Origin: an uncultured Saccharospirillaceae bacterium | Lineage (GTDB): Bacteria; Pseudomonadota; Gammaproteobacteria; Pseudomonadales; Natronospirillaceae | DNA: 51,962 nt | NCBI GenBank assembly: GCA_913063165.1 | Contig: CAJXZL010000009.1 | Span: forward strand, 1-51,962 | Reading direction: 5' to 3' | Part shown: one piece after another, positions 9,894 to 18,982 of the stretch | Layout: every line of letters starts with the position of its first letter | Position numbering within the stretch: the stretch's first letter is position 1 | Notes under the pieces: generated by a model | Told to the model about the DNA's origin: nothing | The model's input: the letters and a program-made list of their open reading frames with translations, nothing else | The model's database searches: none | Program-made: the position numbers and the translations under genes

Positions 9894-12800
9894 ATGTCGG
9901 CTTTGCCTCTCTTGCCCAGCTCGTCTTCTGACCACAAAAAATGGGGTAATTTACCGGGTGCAGGCCTCGGCTATGCTGCAACAAGGGCCATACTAGCACA
10001 TGATGGGGTGACATTGGTGGTCACGCCCGACACCGCGCATGCAGAGCAATTACGTAACGAAATTGACTTTTTTTCAGGTGGCCAGATTGAGGTTTTGCAA
10101 TTTCCAGATTGGGAAACATTGCCTTACGACAACTTTTCTCCACACGAAGACATTATCAACCAACGCCTAACCACACTGTCTCACATGCGACACCTGACTG
10201 CAGGCGTGGTCATTTTACCGATTGCCACTTTGCTACACCGACTGCCACCGACAGCGTTTGTCGCTGCCCACGCGCTGGTGTTGGCTGTTGGGCAACAACT
10301 GATACCCGAACAGTTCCGAGCGGCACTACAGTCCTCAGGTTACCGCAATGTTTCCACCGTGTTCGAGCATGGTGAATACGCCATTCGCGGTGCAGTCATG
10401 GATATTTTCCCGATGGGATCGAAAGTGCCAGTGCGAATTGACCTTTTTGATACCGAAATCGAAACCTTACGGACCTTCGACCCCGATACGCAACGATCAT
10501 TAACGGCACTCACGCAGCTTGAGATTCTACCGGCACGGGAGTTCATTCTATCGGAGCCATCAATCGCCGGGTTTAGAGCGCGCTTTAGGGAGCAATTTGA
10601 CTTGCCCACTAAAGACAGCCAAACCTATCAAGATGTTAGCAACGGCATTGCGCCCGCTGGCATTGAGTATTTCCTGCCCTTGTTCTATGACCAGTTAGCC
10701 ACCATGTTTGACTATCTGCCAGATGATGCGCTGGTCATTACCCATGCTGACATTGAGTCAGCTGGAGACTATTTCTGGGATGAAATTCAAGAACGGTATG
10801 AGAATCGCCGTCATGACATTCGCAATCCTATATTGCCGCCGGCACAGGTGTTTATTAAAACCGACGAGCTGTTTGGTTTATTCAAAAGATTCCGTCGCCT
10901 GTCCCTATCGCGGGCGCCCTTACCTGAAAAAGTAGGTAGCGCGAACTTAAAAGTTGATCCGCCTCAGGAATATCCCATAGATAGCCGTTTGCAGAATCCA
11001 CTGAATGCTTTGGATTGCCTCATTTTAGAGACTGATCACCGTATTTTGTTTTGTGCTGAAACCGCCGGTAGGAGACAAAGTTTACTGGACGTGTTCCAAA
11101 CGATTCGGCTTGCTCCAGAAACCTTTGAAAGCTGGCAGGACTTTATTCAGGCTGATGACCGTTTCGGTATTATCGTGGCTCCGCTGGAACAGGGGGTCAA
11201 TTTTCGCGATCCCCGTATTGATGTCATTGCTGAGTCGCAGCTATTTGGTGTCACCCGCATTGCCCAGCGTAGACGCCAACAGCGCAACCCGGAAGTGGCA
11301 GACAATTTTGTAAAAAATCTGAGCGAGCTACAGGTTAACGCGCCGGTTGTACACATAGACCATGGCGTCGGGCGGTACCGTGGACTAGAAACCATAGAGG
11401 TTGAAGGTGAGCGCTCAGAATATCTCAAACTAGAATATGCTGGCTCATCTGTCCTGTATGTACCTGTGACCAATTTACACTTGATATCACGTTATTCCAG
11501 TGCCCAAGCCGAAGGTGTCCAACTCAATCGCCTCGGTAACGACCGTTGGGCAAACGCCAAGCGCAAGGCGGCGGAAAAAATTCGTGATACGGCAGCAGAG
11601 TTACTGGAAATATATGCCCGTCGTAAGGCGAGACAGGGTCACTCTTTTGCAATAGATAACGACGACTATCGCAAGTTTTCGGGTGGTTTTCCGTTTGAAG
11701 AAACGGTCGATCAAAAAGAGGCGATTGCCGCCATTTTGCGCGATTTAGAATCACCGCAACCAACCGATCGCCTCGTTTGCGGCGATGTCGGATTTGGCAA
11801 AACCGAAGTAGCCATGCGGGCTACGTTTGTGGTCGCTCACGCCGGTAAGCAAGTGGCTGTTTTGGTCCCTACGACGCTACTGGCACAGCAACACTATGAA
11901 AACTTTAAAGACCGTTTCGCAGACTGGCCGATACGGATCGAATTGCTATCGCGCTTTCGCACGGGTAGCGAGTCTAATAAGGTATTGGAAGGTCTGGAAG
12001 ATGGGCGTGTCGACATTGTAATCGGCACCCACAAACTGCTATCAAAGACCATTAAGTTCAAACAACTAGGCTTGCTCATTATCGATGAAGAACACCGGTT
12101 TGGCGTTCAGCAAAAAGAGAAAATAAAATCGTTACGGGCGAATGTCGATATATTGGCATTAACCGCAACACCGATCCCTAGAACCCTCAACATGGCCATG
12201 GCGAGCATAAGGGATTTGTCGATCATCGCCACACCACCGGCGAAACGCTTATCGGTGATGACCTTTGTGCGGCAACGTGAAGACGCCTTAATTAAAGAAG
12301 CCTTGCTACGTGAAATTTTGCGTGGTGGCCAGGTCTATTTCCTCCATAACGAAGTGAAAGACATTGATAAAATAGCCGCCGATCTTGCAGCGCTGGTGCC
12401 TGAAGCCCGCGTCGCTGTTGGACATGGACAAATGGGCGAGCGCGCCTTGGAAAGGGTTATGTCGGATTTTTATCACCGTAAATTCAATGTCTTGGTGTGT
12501 ACGACCATTATTGAAACCGGTATCGATGTACCCACCGCAAACACCATTATTATTGACCGAGCGGATAAGTTTGGTTTAGCGCAACTGCACCAATTGCGTG
12601 GCCGCGTAGGTCGGTCACACCACCAAGCCTATGCCTATTTACTCACCACTGACCCCAAGGTCATTTCCAGCGATGCCAAAAAGCGGCTAGAGGCCATAAC
12701 GGAAGCCCACAGTTTGGGTGCCGGTTTTACATTGGCAACCCATGACCTTGAAATTCGTGGCGCCGGCGAGTTGTTGGGTGAGGAGCAAAGTGGCCATATT

Positions 12801-13337
12801 GAAACGATTGGCTATACGCTGTACATGGAATTATTGGACCGGGCTGTCAAGGCGATGCAATCTGGCGTGGAGCCAGACTTAGATCTCAGTCTGCAATCAG
12901 GATCTGAAGTTAACCTAAGGGTACCCGCGCTGATACCCGATGACTTCATCCCCGATATTACTGCCAGACTGACACTGTATAAGCGCATCGCCAATTGCAA
13001 AGACGCTTCGGAGCTGACGGAACTACAGGTCGAAATTATCGATCGGTTCGGTTTGCTGCCTGTACAGACTAAAAACTTATTCAGGCAGACCCAAATTCGA
13101 CAAGATATTGAGGCACTGGGCATTGTAAAGGTTGATATCGGTCCAAAAGGAGGCACACTGTCCTTTGCAGCCAATACACGGGTAGCACCGATTCAAATTA
13201 TTAAGTTAATTCAGCAGCAACCGAACACCTACAAAATGGTGCGAGGTGACCAAGTACGATTGACCATAGAATTACCGGAAGTAGAAGACCGATTTAACTG
13301 TATCGAGCATCTGTTAAAAGTTTTTGCTCCACAATGA
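9894..13337 (+). CDS. mfd: Transcription-repair coupling factor
   Basis: Predicted 1147-residue ATP-dependent translocase (E. coli 1148) that removes stalled RNA polymerase at lesions and recruits UvrA. Order of parts: UvrB-like N-terminal region, RNA polymerase-interacting domain (HIDHGVGRYRGLETIEVEG, about 482-500), helicase motif I GDVGFGKTE at about residue 630, DEEH box at about 731, LTATPIPRTLNMA, the relay region and a C-terminal domain. No strong Shine-Dalgarno is seen; GGA lies 11 bases before the ATG. csiV follows closely, as in Pseudomonas and Vibrio. Confidence 0.97.
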   Translation: MSALPLLPSSSSDHKKWGNLPGAGLGYAATRAILAHDGVTLVVTPDTAHAEQLRNEIDFFSGGQIEVLQFPDWETLPYDNFSPHEDIINQRLTTLSHMRHLTAGVVILPIATLLHRLPPTAFVAAHALVLAVGQQLIPEQFRAALQSSGYRNVSTVFEHGEYAIRGAVMDIFPMGSKVPVRIDLFDTEIETLRTFDPDTQRSLTALTQLEILPAREFILSEPSIAGFRARFREQFDLPTKDSQTYQDVSNGIAPAGIEYFLPLFYDQLATMFDYLPDDALVITHADIESAGDYFWDEIQERYENRRHDIRNPILPPAQVFIKTDELFGLFKRFRRLSLSRAPLPEKVGSANLKVDPPQEYPIDSRLQNPLNALDCLILETDHRILFCAETAGRRQSLLDVFQTIRLAPETFESWQDFIQADDRFGIIVAPLEQGVNFRDPRIDVIAESQLFGVTRIAQRRRQQRNPEVADNFVKNLSELQVNAPVVHIDHGVGRYRGLETIEVEGERSEYLKLEYAGSSVLYVPVTNLHLISRYSSAQAEGVQLNRLGNDRWANAKRKAAEKIRDTAAELLEIYARRKARQGHSFAIDNDDYRKFSGGFPFEETVDQKEAIAAILRDLESPQPTDRLVCGDVGFGKTEVAMRATFVVAHAGKQVAVLVPTTLLAQQHYENFKDRFADWPIRIELLSRFRTGSESNKVLEGLEDGRVDIVIGTHKLLSKTIKFKQLGLLIIDEEHRFGVQQKEKIKSLRANVDILALTATPIPRTLNMAMASIRDLSIIATPPAKRLSVMTFVRQREDALIKEALLREILRGGQVYFLHNEVKDIDKIAADLAALVPEARVAVGHGQMGERALERVMSDFYHRKFNVLVCTTIIETGIDVPTANTIIIDRADKFGLAQLHQLRGRVGRSHHQAYAYLLTTDPKVISSDAKKRLEAITEAHSLGAGFTLATHDLEIRGAGELLGEEQSGHIETIGYTLYMELLDRAVKAMQSGVEPDLDLSLQSGSEVNLRVPALIPDDFIPDITARLTLYKRIANCKDASELTELQVEIIDRFGLLPVQTKNLFRQTQIRQDIEALGIVKVDIGPKGGTLSFAANTRVAPIQIIKLIQQQPNTYKMVRGDQVRLTIELPEVEDRFNCIEHLLKVFAPQ

Positions 13338-13370
13338 CAACTGCCTGTTGGGCAACGGAGAATGGGTAAA

Positions 13371-14546
13371 ATGACGAATACCTTGCAACACTTACTGCAA
13401 CGGACCACCGCCGTCATCGGATTGGGTATGTGTGTTTTCACTGCATCGGTAGTGCACGCTGACGCCCACTCACCAGAGCTACCGCTAGTGGTCTATCCGC
13501 CGGTAGTCATCAGTGACGCTGCACGTTGGTATCAGGTAAATGTGTTGATTTTTAGCCAAAACACAGTCATCGAACGCAATCCTGAATTATGGCCGAATTA
13601 TCCGACTGTTGACCGCTCTGTGCCACCCATCACGCTTATCAATCCGCCAGTACCTGAGGTCGCAGTAGACCCGTTGTTGTCAGATCCATTCGCATTGGAC
13701 GGCTCAGTGTTCACAGAAGAAGCGCTTGCCGATATTGATACGCCATTTTATGGGCTAGACGAAACGCCTGTAGACACAGCCATCATGTCACAAGAACCTG
13801 AACAATCCAGTCCATCAAATACCCTGACCATCGCCACCACAGGTGGCCCATTGCTGGTGCGGCCCTATGAAAAACTGCCAGAAACTGAACGGTATCTACT
13901 CCCCTATGCAGACCGGCTAGAACGGGATCGACGCTACAAAATTCTGTTCCATGAAAGTTGGATTCAACCCATCGAGTCATCTACGCTCGCCCGTCCCATT
14001 GTGGTAACTGGTGGCTTTCACTCTGGCTTACTGGATGAACTATCCGGATTAATCAATATCTCTATCAGCCGTTATTTACACGTGAACACCCAGTTGTATC
14101 TCACCGACATTGTTGAAAGTAGCGACCCTTTTGATCTTTTGACCGGGCAAAAGTATGCCTTTGTACCCCTTACTTTTTCAAACCCGCAAAGCACAGGCGA
14201 TGCCAGTAGCGACCTACTGTCCAACCGGCCTGAATTTGACGAGATGGAACCCTTTGTATTGAAAGGAATTACCAGCGGGACCGCCCCAATTGTCACTGAT
14301 GTGCCTGATTATTTTGATATTCCAGCGACCTATGCTGTGGCGGTTTCAAGCGTGTTAATGCAGGAAAAAAGGCGCTTACGGTCCAAAGAACTCCATTACA
14401 TCGACAACCCAAAAATGGGGATGCTGATCTATTTCACACCCTTTGATATCGACGCCGAACCACTGGATGAATTGGCGCCAGATGACGGTGACGAAGCCAT
14501 TGATGCGGGCAGCCTAGAAGAAACGGTCATCGATGTGGTGCCGTAA
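13371..14546 (+). CDS. csiV: CsiV-family periplasmic protein
   Basis: Predicted 391-residue exported protein with a signal peptide (hydrophobic core TAVIGLGMCVFTASVV, cleavage probably after VHADA). Family traits are WYQVNVLIFSQN with NPELWP near the N terminus, and a middle segment with LERDRRYKILFHESWIQP. CsiV of Vibrio cholerae binds peptidoglycan and supports the penicillin-binding protein activator LpoA. The location directly behind mfd is conserved. A proline- and acid-rich middle (residues about 60-140) looks disordered. I chose the ATG at 13371 because GGAG lies 10 bases before it; an ATG 9 bases earlier is only one base from that GGAG. Confidence 0.75.
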   Translation: MTNTLQHLLQRTTAVIGLGMCVFTASVVHADAHSPELPLVVYPPVVISDAARWYQVNVLIFSQNTVIERNPELWPNYPTVDRSVPPITLINPPVPEVAVDPLLSDPFALDGSVFTEEALADIDTPFYGLDETPVDTAIMSQEPEQSSPSNTLTIATTGGPLLVRPYEKLPETERYLLPYADRLERDRRYKILFHESWIQPIESSTLARPIVVTGGFHSGLLDELSGLINISISRYLHVNTQLYLTDIVESSDPFDLLTGQKYAFVPLTFSNPQSTGDASSDLLSNRPEFDEMEPFVLKGITSGTAPIVTDVPDYFDIPATYAVAVSSVLMQEKRRLRSKELHYIDNPKMGMLIYFTPFDIDAEPLDELAPDDGDEAIDAGSLEETVIDVVP

Positions 14547-14588
14547 CATTAGGCTGTAACGGCGTATCTGACTGGCTATAGCCTAGCC

Positions 14589-15731
14589 TCAGAGAAAGCC
14601 AAGTGGCTTATACAGAGGCACAGACTGATCGTCTAAAAACCCTGACTGAACGGTTTGGTAGTACTGTCTAAAATCGGTGGTGAATTTTAAATCACCATCA
14701 GACAAATCAGACAAGCTGGGCTGTTTGCCATATACCCCCCCTTTTACGCCGCCTCCGAATACAAAATGACTCGCTGCTGTACCGTGGTCGGTACCTCCGC
14801 TACCGTTTTCAGCCACCCTGCGGCCAAATTCAGAATAGGTCATCACCAAGACATCATCCCAGTATCCCGCCGATTGCAGTACGTGATGAAAACTCGCCAT
14901 TCCCTCTGCAAATTGTGTGAACAATGCCGCCTGTGCACCCTTTTGCCCTTGGTGCGTGTCAAAACTGCCAAGTGACACCTTGATAACAGGCGCGGTGTTT
15001 CCAATGAGTATCAGCCGTGCAACTTCCCGTAACTGCTGACCAAAAACACCACCACCAAATGTCGGCAACTTTGATTTTTCCAGCGACAACCGCGCTTTAA
15101 TAAGTTCTGCCGCCTGCTTGGTATCATTTTGGGTTTTGAGTAAATGTGCCATGACGTTGTTCTGTGACTGATTGTCGACGCGATCAATGTTCCGTGACTT
15201 CTGATAAAAACTGTCGGCATTATCCATCACGATGGTGCGGGTTTGATTGCCAGACACCGGTGCAAAATTGCGCCCAATAACAATGGCATCGGCCAGAAAC
15301 TGGTCAGATCTTGGTTGGGCAAGCCAACCGCTATCCAAGGTTTCGTCGCTACGGGATGCCGTATCCCATATTTCAATCGATCGAAAATGCGACCGATTTG
15401 GATCGGGGTATCCGAGGCCCAAAATGGTACCCATATCGCCACCGTCTATGTGGTCAACAAGGGGTCTTAAGGACGGGTGCAGCGCCAATGTGGAAGTATA
15501 GGGAATCTGTTCATTCCGTGGGATATGTAGGCTGGGCCGAAGTGTATAGTACTGTTGATCCGTAAAAGGGATGACCATATTCAAACTGTCATTGCCGCCA
15601 TTAAATTCAACCAAAACCAAGGTACGATTTGGGTTGCTATTCATGGCTGCAGACACCGAAAATGGCAGCATACTGGAGGCCATCAACAGGCCACTGGCTT
15701 GTATAAAGTGGCGACGATTCATTGCTCTCAT
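14589..15731 (-). CDS. DUF1501 secreted protein, Tat-like signal
   Basis: Predicted 380-residue protein of the DUF1501 family. The N terminus MRAMNRRHFIQ followed by a hydrophobic stretch and SVSAA looks like a Tat signal (twin Arg at residues 6-7), so it is probably exported folded. Family-like segments are LVLVEFNGGNDSLNM, YPDPNRSHFRSIEIWDTAS and, near residue 310, MTYSEFGRRVAENGSGGTDHG. As I recall, the family is grouped with the alkaline phosphatase/sulfatase superfamily; the GTDHG stretch could be a metal-site remnant. No reaction is established. The ATG has AGGAG 8 bases upstream. It follows a DUF1800 gene by 15 bases, a pairing seen in many bacteria. Confidence 0.82.
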   Translation of the reverse strand: MRAMNRRHFIQASGLLMASSMLPFSVSAAMNSNPNRTLVLVEFNGGNDSLNMVIPFTDQQYYTLRPSLHIPRNEQIPYTSTLALHPSLRPLVDHIDGGDMGTILGLGYPDPNRSHFRSIEIWDTASRSDETLDSGWLAQPRSDQFLADAIVIGRNFAPVSGNQTRTIVMDNADSFYQKSRNIDRVDNQSQNNVMAHLLKTQNDTKQAAELIKARLSLEKSKLPTFGGGVFGQQLREVARLILIGNTAPVIKVSLGSFDTHQGQKGAQAALFTQFAEGMASFHHVLQSAGYWDDVLVMTYSEFGRRVAENGSGGTDHGTAASHFVFGGGVKGGVYGKQPSLSDLSDGDLKFTTDFRQYYQTVQSGFLDDQSVPLYKPLGFL

Positions 15732-15746
15732 ATTGGGCGCTCCTGT

Positions 15747-17141
15747 TTATTTGAGTTGATACAAGGGGTCTTCTATCAGTGCGGATATCGCATTGGGATA
15801 GTCAGAAGCCAAGAATGGCTGTGTGCCAGCATCAACCTCAGCCACAATGCCACCATGGGGCAACAACAGACCACGCCATTCCGCCAATGGGTGCGCCAGA
15901 ATACTGCTGTATAGGCTGTCCATTGGCTGTTGCGACGCGCCAGCCATTCCGGCTATAGCGCGGGTTGTTTGACCCATTAGTTGTGCTCTGGCCAATAATG
16001 TTGTCGAGGATATCCAGGCATTGCCACCCGGCCAGCCCTTCACATTGGGGGGTGAAAACAGCTGCTGCTCTAGAGGACCACCCATTTGCCGTAGCAAACC
16101 CTTGTCGGTAATGTTTAGTCCAAATATTCGCTGTGTACCCACCACCAAATCGACAGGTGATTTGACCAACAAAGGTTGGTTGCTAGACCAAAAGTGCGGC
16201 GATAGTAATAGCGCCTCCATTAATGGTCTTAGCTCAAAATCGGCATTGATAAAAATCTGAGCCAAGCGATTCACTTCATCGACATCAGGCTCTGTGGATA
16301 TAAAATACAACCACCATTTCGACACTAGGTGCACGGCTACCTGTTCTGGCTTTTCAGTAAATATCAGGTCAATGACTGCTTCTCCATCAAAGTTCCCAGT
16401 CTGGCCAAATAGGGTTTTCAAACCGCTGTCATGCTGCCGTTTATTGAAGGAAAACGCGCCGGAGTTGCGGTCTAATTGCCAACCCGTAAAGGCACGCGCT
16501 GCGGCTTTAACGTCTGATTCGGTGTAATGCCCTTCTCCTAGCGTAAATAGCTCGAATAGTTCACGCGCGAAATTTTCATTGGGCTGGCCTTTTTTATTGG
16601 TTTGGTTGTCTAGATAGAGAATCATGGCTGGTGATTTCGCCATGTCATGCACCAGTTGTCGGTAGTTGCCGAGCGCTTGGCTGCGATACAGCTGATTTTG
16701 CTGATACATCAAGGCAGGGTATTTGACCTTTTGAATGGAGGACACGAAATGGTTATGCCAGAACAGGGTTAATTGCTCTGCAAATGGCGTCTGGGTGGTC
16801 AACATCTGACCCAGCCACCACTGTTGCATGGCCAATACACTTTCCCTTTGCATTTGGCGGTACATATCACGTTCTGACTGGGTGGCTGACCTGCCCAATG
16901 GCTTCGTTATCTCGGTAAATGCACCGTCCGCCTGAAGCCCATCAGGGTGCTGTGCACTATCAAGAATCGCTTGCACCGCGTCAGTCTTTTTCTGTCCTTG
17001 AATCGCTGTCACCTCGAAAAATGACGGCGTAAAACCGGTTCGGGTTAACAGGTGTTGTGTTTCAGAAAATGAGAGGCCCACAGCAAAAACACTCTGTGAA
17101 AAGCCAGCTAGCAATAAGTATGTTATGAGTCGATAGGTCAT
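15747..17141 (-). CDS. DUF1800 secreted protein
   Basis: Predicted 464-residue DUF1800 protein. A Sec signal peptide (about residues 1-20, ending SVFAVG) is followed by the family domain: LLTRTGFTPSFFEV near the start, LTLFWHNHFVSS near 130, NENFARELFELFTLGEGHYTESDV near 195, AARAFTGW, and a C-terminal FSPPNVKGWPGGNAWI. No enzymatic role is established. An AGGGG lies about 9 bases before the ATG. It sits between the unknown secreted gene at 17236-18795 and the DUF1501 gene, all in one direction, so all three may be cotranscribed. Confidence 0.85.
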   Translation of the reverse strand: MTYRLITYLLLAGFSQSVFAVGLSFSETQHLLTRTGFTPSFFEVTAIQGQKKTDAVQAILDSAQHPDGLQADGAFTEITKPLGRSATQSERDMYRQMQRESVLAMQQWWLGQMLTTQTPFAEQLTLFWHNHFVSSIQKVKYPALMYQQNQLYRSQALGNYRQLVHDMAKSPAMILYLDNQTNKKGQPNENFARELFELFTLGEGHYTESDVKAAARAFTGWQLDRNSGAFSFNKRQHDSGLKTLFGQTGNFDGEAVIDLIFTEKPEQVAVHLVSKWWLYFISTEPDVDEVNRLAQIFINADFELRPLMEALLLSPHFWSSNQPLLVKSPVDLVVGTQRIFGLNITDKGLLRQMGGPLEQQLFSPPNVKGWPGGNAWISSTTLLARAQLMGQTTRAIAGMAGASQQPMDSLYSSILAHPLAEWRGLLLPHGGIVAEVDAGTQPFLASDYPNAISALIEDPLYQLK

Positions 17142-17235
17142 GTGGAGTCACCCCTCTCTATGTGATGGGATGATAGGCTAACAGCCGAATGTGTAACAAA
17201 TATGAATGTGTGAGGCAGACAGCTTTTTGTTGGAT

Positions 17236-18795
17236 TTACTGAGGCATTAATACTTGAAAAGCGGCAGTATCCATCGTCTTCTCTGCACAGCTTGCGGCCC
17301 TACGCTGATCCACATACTCAGCCCCGCCAAACTGCTCCCACAAACTTTGGATGAAACGCTCAAAATCCCGCGCCATCCTATCGACGTAGGCTTGATAGGC
17401 AGCGGACTGACTATCAGCTAATAGGGCCAAATTAGGCACTTCACCACGGGCTTTAATGGCGCCAATGGGAAATAACAGCTGGGATCCACAATCAAGGGCT
17501 TCAAAGTGGCTTCGCGCAAAATCGATGCTCCAGTCAGTCAAAAACGCCATGCTATTAGCTGCTAGAGAGCGGTCTAATACTGAATTCACCCATTTGATGT
17601 AGGCCTCTCGGTGTATCGATACCGACTGATTGAATGCGGGTAGTTGTTCAAACCCAAATATCGTCACCAACCGCACGGCAACGTCGGTACTGAATTGGAA
17701 ACACAATGCCTCCGCGTCGGCGCGTCCAGATTCATTGGCGCACCATTGTGAAAATTCGCCTCTCATTTTAAAATGCTGTGTCACCGATGCACGAATCAAT
17801 TCAGACATGAGCGTATCTCTGAACTCTGTTTGACTAGAGAACCACCGCTGATTGGCGTCACTTGCGGCACGTTGCTCTGCCAATTGATTGACGTAATAGG
17901 CAAAGCTAGTGAGGTCGTTTTGTCGCGCAGGTGCCCAGCGACCCAGTTGCTGGGCAACATCGTACCAAGGTACATCTGCTGCTTGACCATTGTCTAATGA
18001 AGCCAACCACTGATTTACTACGAGCGCTTTGAGTTTTTCCTGTTGTGCGGGCGCAACGGCTTTCGCCACGACTGCGTCGATCGGGCATAGCATTTGAGCA
18101 ACAATCAACAAATCTTTTAACAACCCTTGGGTATTGCTGCTACAAAAGGTGTCGAATTGAATCGGTGCTAATAGCGGGCTTGCCGTAGTGGCGCAATGGG
18201 CGTTGTTAACCGAGAGCAACCCCCGCTGTCCGTCAAAATAAGTGACACAGGGATTATCAAATGCCGGTTGCGATAATTGGGCGATAATGCGGTCTACTTG
18301 GGTCTGTGACAACCGATTGGCACCAGCCAGCGCTAATAGCTTGTCGGCAGCAGTTGTGCCTAAGGCTTCTATCAATGGGTTAGGGTCATTCAGGTCAAGC
18401 GTATGGGTCCATCCCAGGGTTGCACCGTCACCACTGTGAAAGACTAGGCGAATGCGTCCAATATACCCTTCTGTGCCTACGACTTCTGGCAGGGGTATGG
18501 GTAAGGTAACCGCAAAACCATCAGCTGTGATTTGTGGCTGCAAGGGTAGACCGCCATCAGCCCCATAGCGTTGCGTTACGCTCGGGTCTTGATCAACAGT
18601 CAGTGACAGGGTCAGGTGACCTGTTTCTCCAACAACCGAAATTAGATCCACTGGTGTGCCAGTGACCTTATCAATGAAATGTACAACAACTTCGCCAGCT
18701 AGAGGGCCAGTGGTTTGCATATAATAGGTGCGCACGGCACCCATAGCATGGGATGCAAACATTGCTAAAAACAATAAAAATAGCCGACCTATCAC
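17236..18795 (-). CDS. Unrecognised secreted protein, 519 residues
   Basis: I do not recognise a family. The protein has a signal peptide (hydrophobic core LFLLFLAMFA, probable cleavage after AMG) and no other membrane segment. The first 150 residues are rich in beta-type Val/Thr/Gly segments. The rest looks alpha-helical, with helices such as RMARDFERFIQSLWEQFGG near the C terminus. Eight cysteines in the mature part (NPC, AHC, TFC, MLC, WC, LC, DC, SC) would allow four disulfides. The start is GTG at 18795, 7 bases after a good GAGGTGA; a GTG six bases earlier is too close to it. It lies 94 bases before the DUF1800 gene, probably first gene of that group. Confidence 0.75.
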   Translation of the reverse strand: MIGRLFLLFLAMFASHAMGAVRTYYMQTTGPLAGEVVVHFIDKVTGTPVDLISVVGETGHLTLSLTVDQDPSVTQRYGADGGLPLQPQITADGFAVTLPIPLPEVVGTEGYIGRIRLVFHSGDGATLGWTHTLDLNDPNPLIEALGTTAADKLLALAGANRLSQTQVDRIIAQLSQPAFDNPCVTYFDGQRGLLSVNNAHCATTASPLLAPIQFDTFCSSNTQGLLKDLLIVAQMLCPIDAVVAKAVAPAQQEKLKALVVNQWLASLDNGQAADVPWYDVAQQLGRWAPARQNDLTSFAYYVNQLAEQRAASDANQRWFSSQTEFRDTLMSELIRASVTQHFKMRGEFSQWCANESGRADAEALCFQFSTDVAVRLVTIFGFEQLPAFNQSVSIHREAYIKWVNSVLDRSLAANSMAFLTDWSIDFARSHFEALDCGSQLLFPIGAIKARGEVPNLALLADSQSAAYQAYVDRMARDFERFIQSLWEQFGGAEYVDQRRAASCAEKTMDTAAFQVLMPQ

Positions 18796-18982
18796 AATCA
18801 CCTCACCTCTACTATTGCTTGCCTGTGCCTATTCAAAACGACACATATCCCTGTTAACAGTCTATTATGAGGCTGTAGCAGCCAACAAAAAAGCCTGATA
18901 TTCTAAGGGAAAAATAATAAGCAACCACTGTACAGGTCTTGTTTAGATTAGTAAAAATCCTCATAACAGAATGGGATATTTT

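Noticed and set aside
9733-9996. 87-codon plus-strand frame overlapping the mfd start
   Set aside because: No ribosome binding site, no recognisable protein, and it runs into mfd in another frame.
14547-14588. GGCTATAGCC palindrome and AGGCT/AGCCT pair between csiV and the DUF1501 gene as a bidirectional terminator
   Set aside because: Short stems, large loop and no T run on either strand.
15555-15914. 119-codon plus-strand frame across the DUF1800-DUF1501 junction
   Set aside because: Lies opposite two well-supported genes; no plausible ribosome binding site or motif.
18802-18970. Promoter pair TTGTTT/CATAAC before the OmpA-domain gene
   Set aside because: The implied start would fall at or inside the beginning of the gene, and both hexamers are weak.
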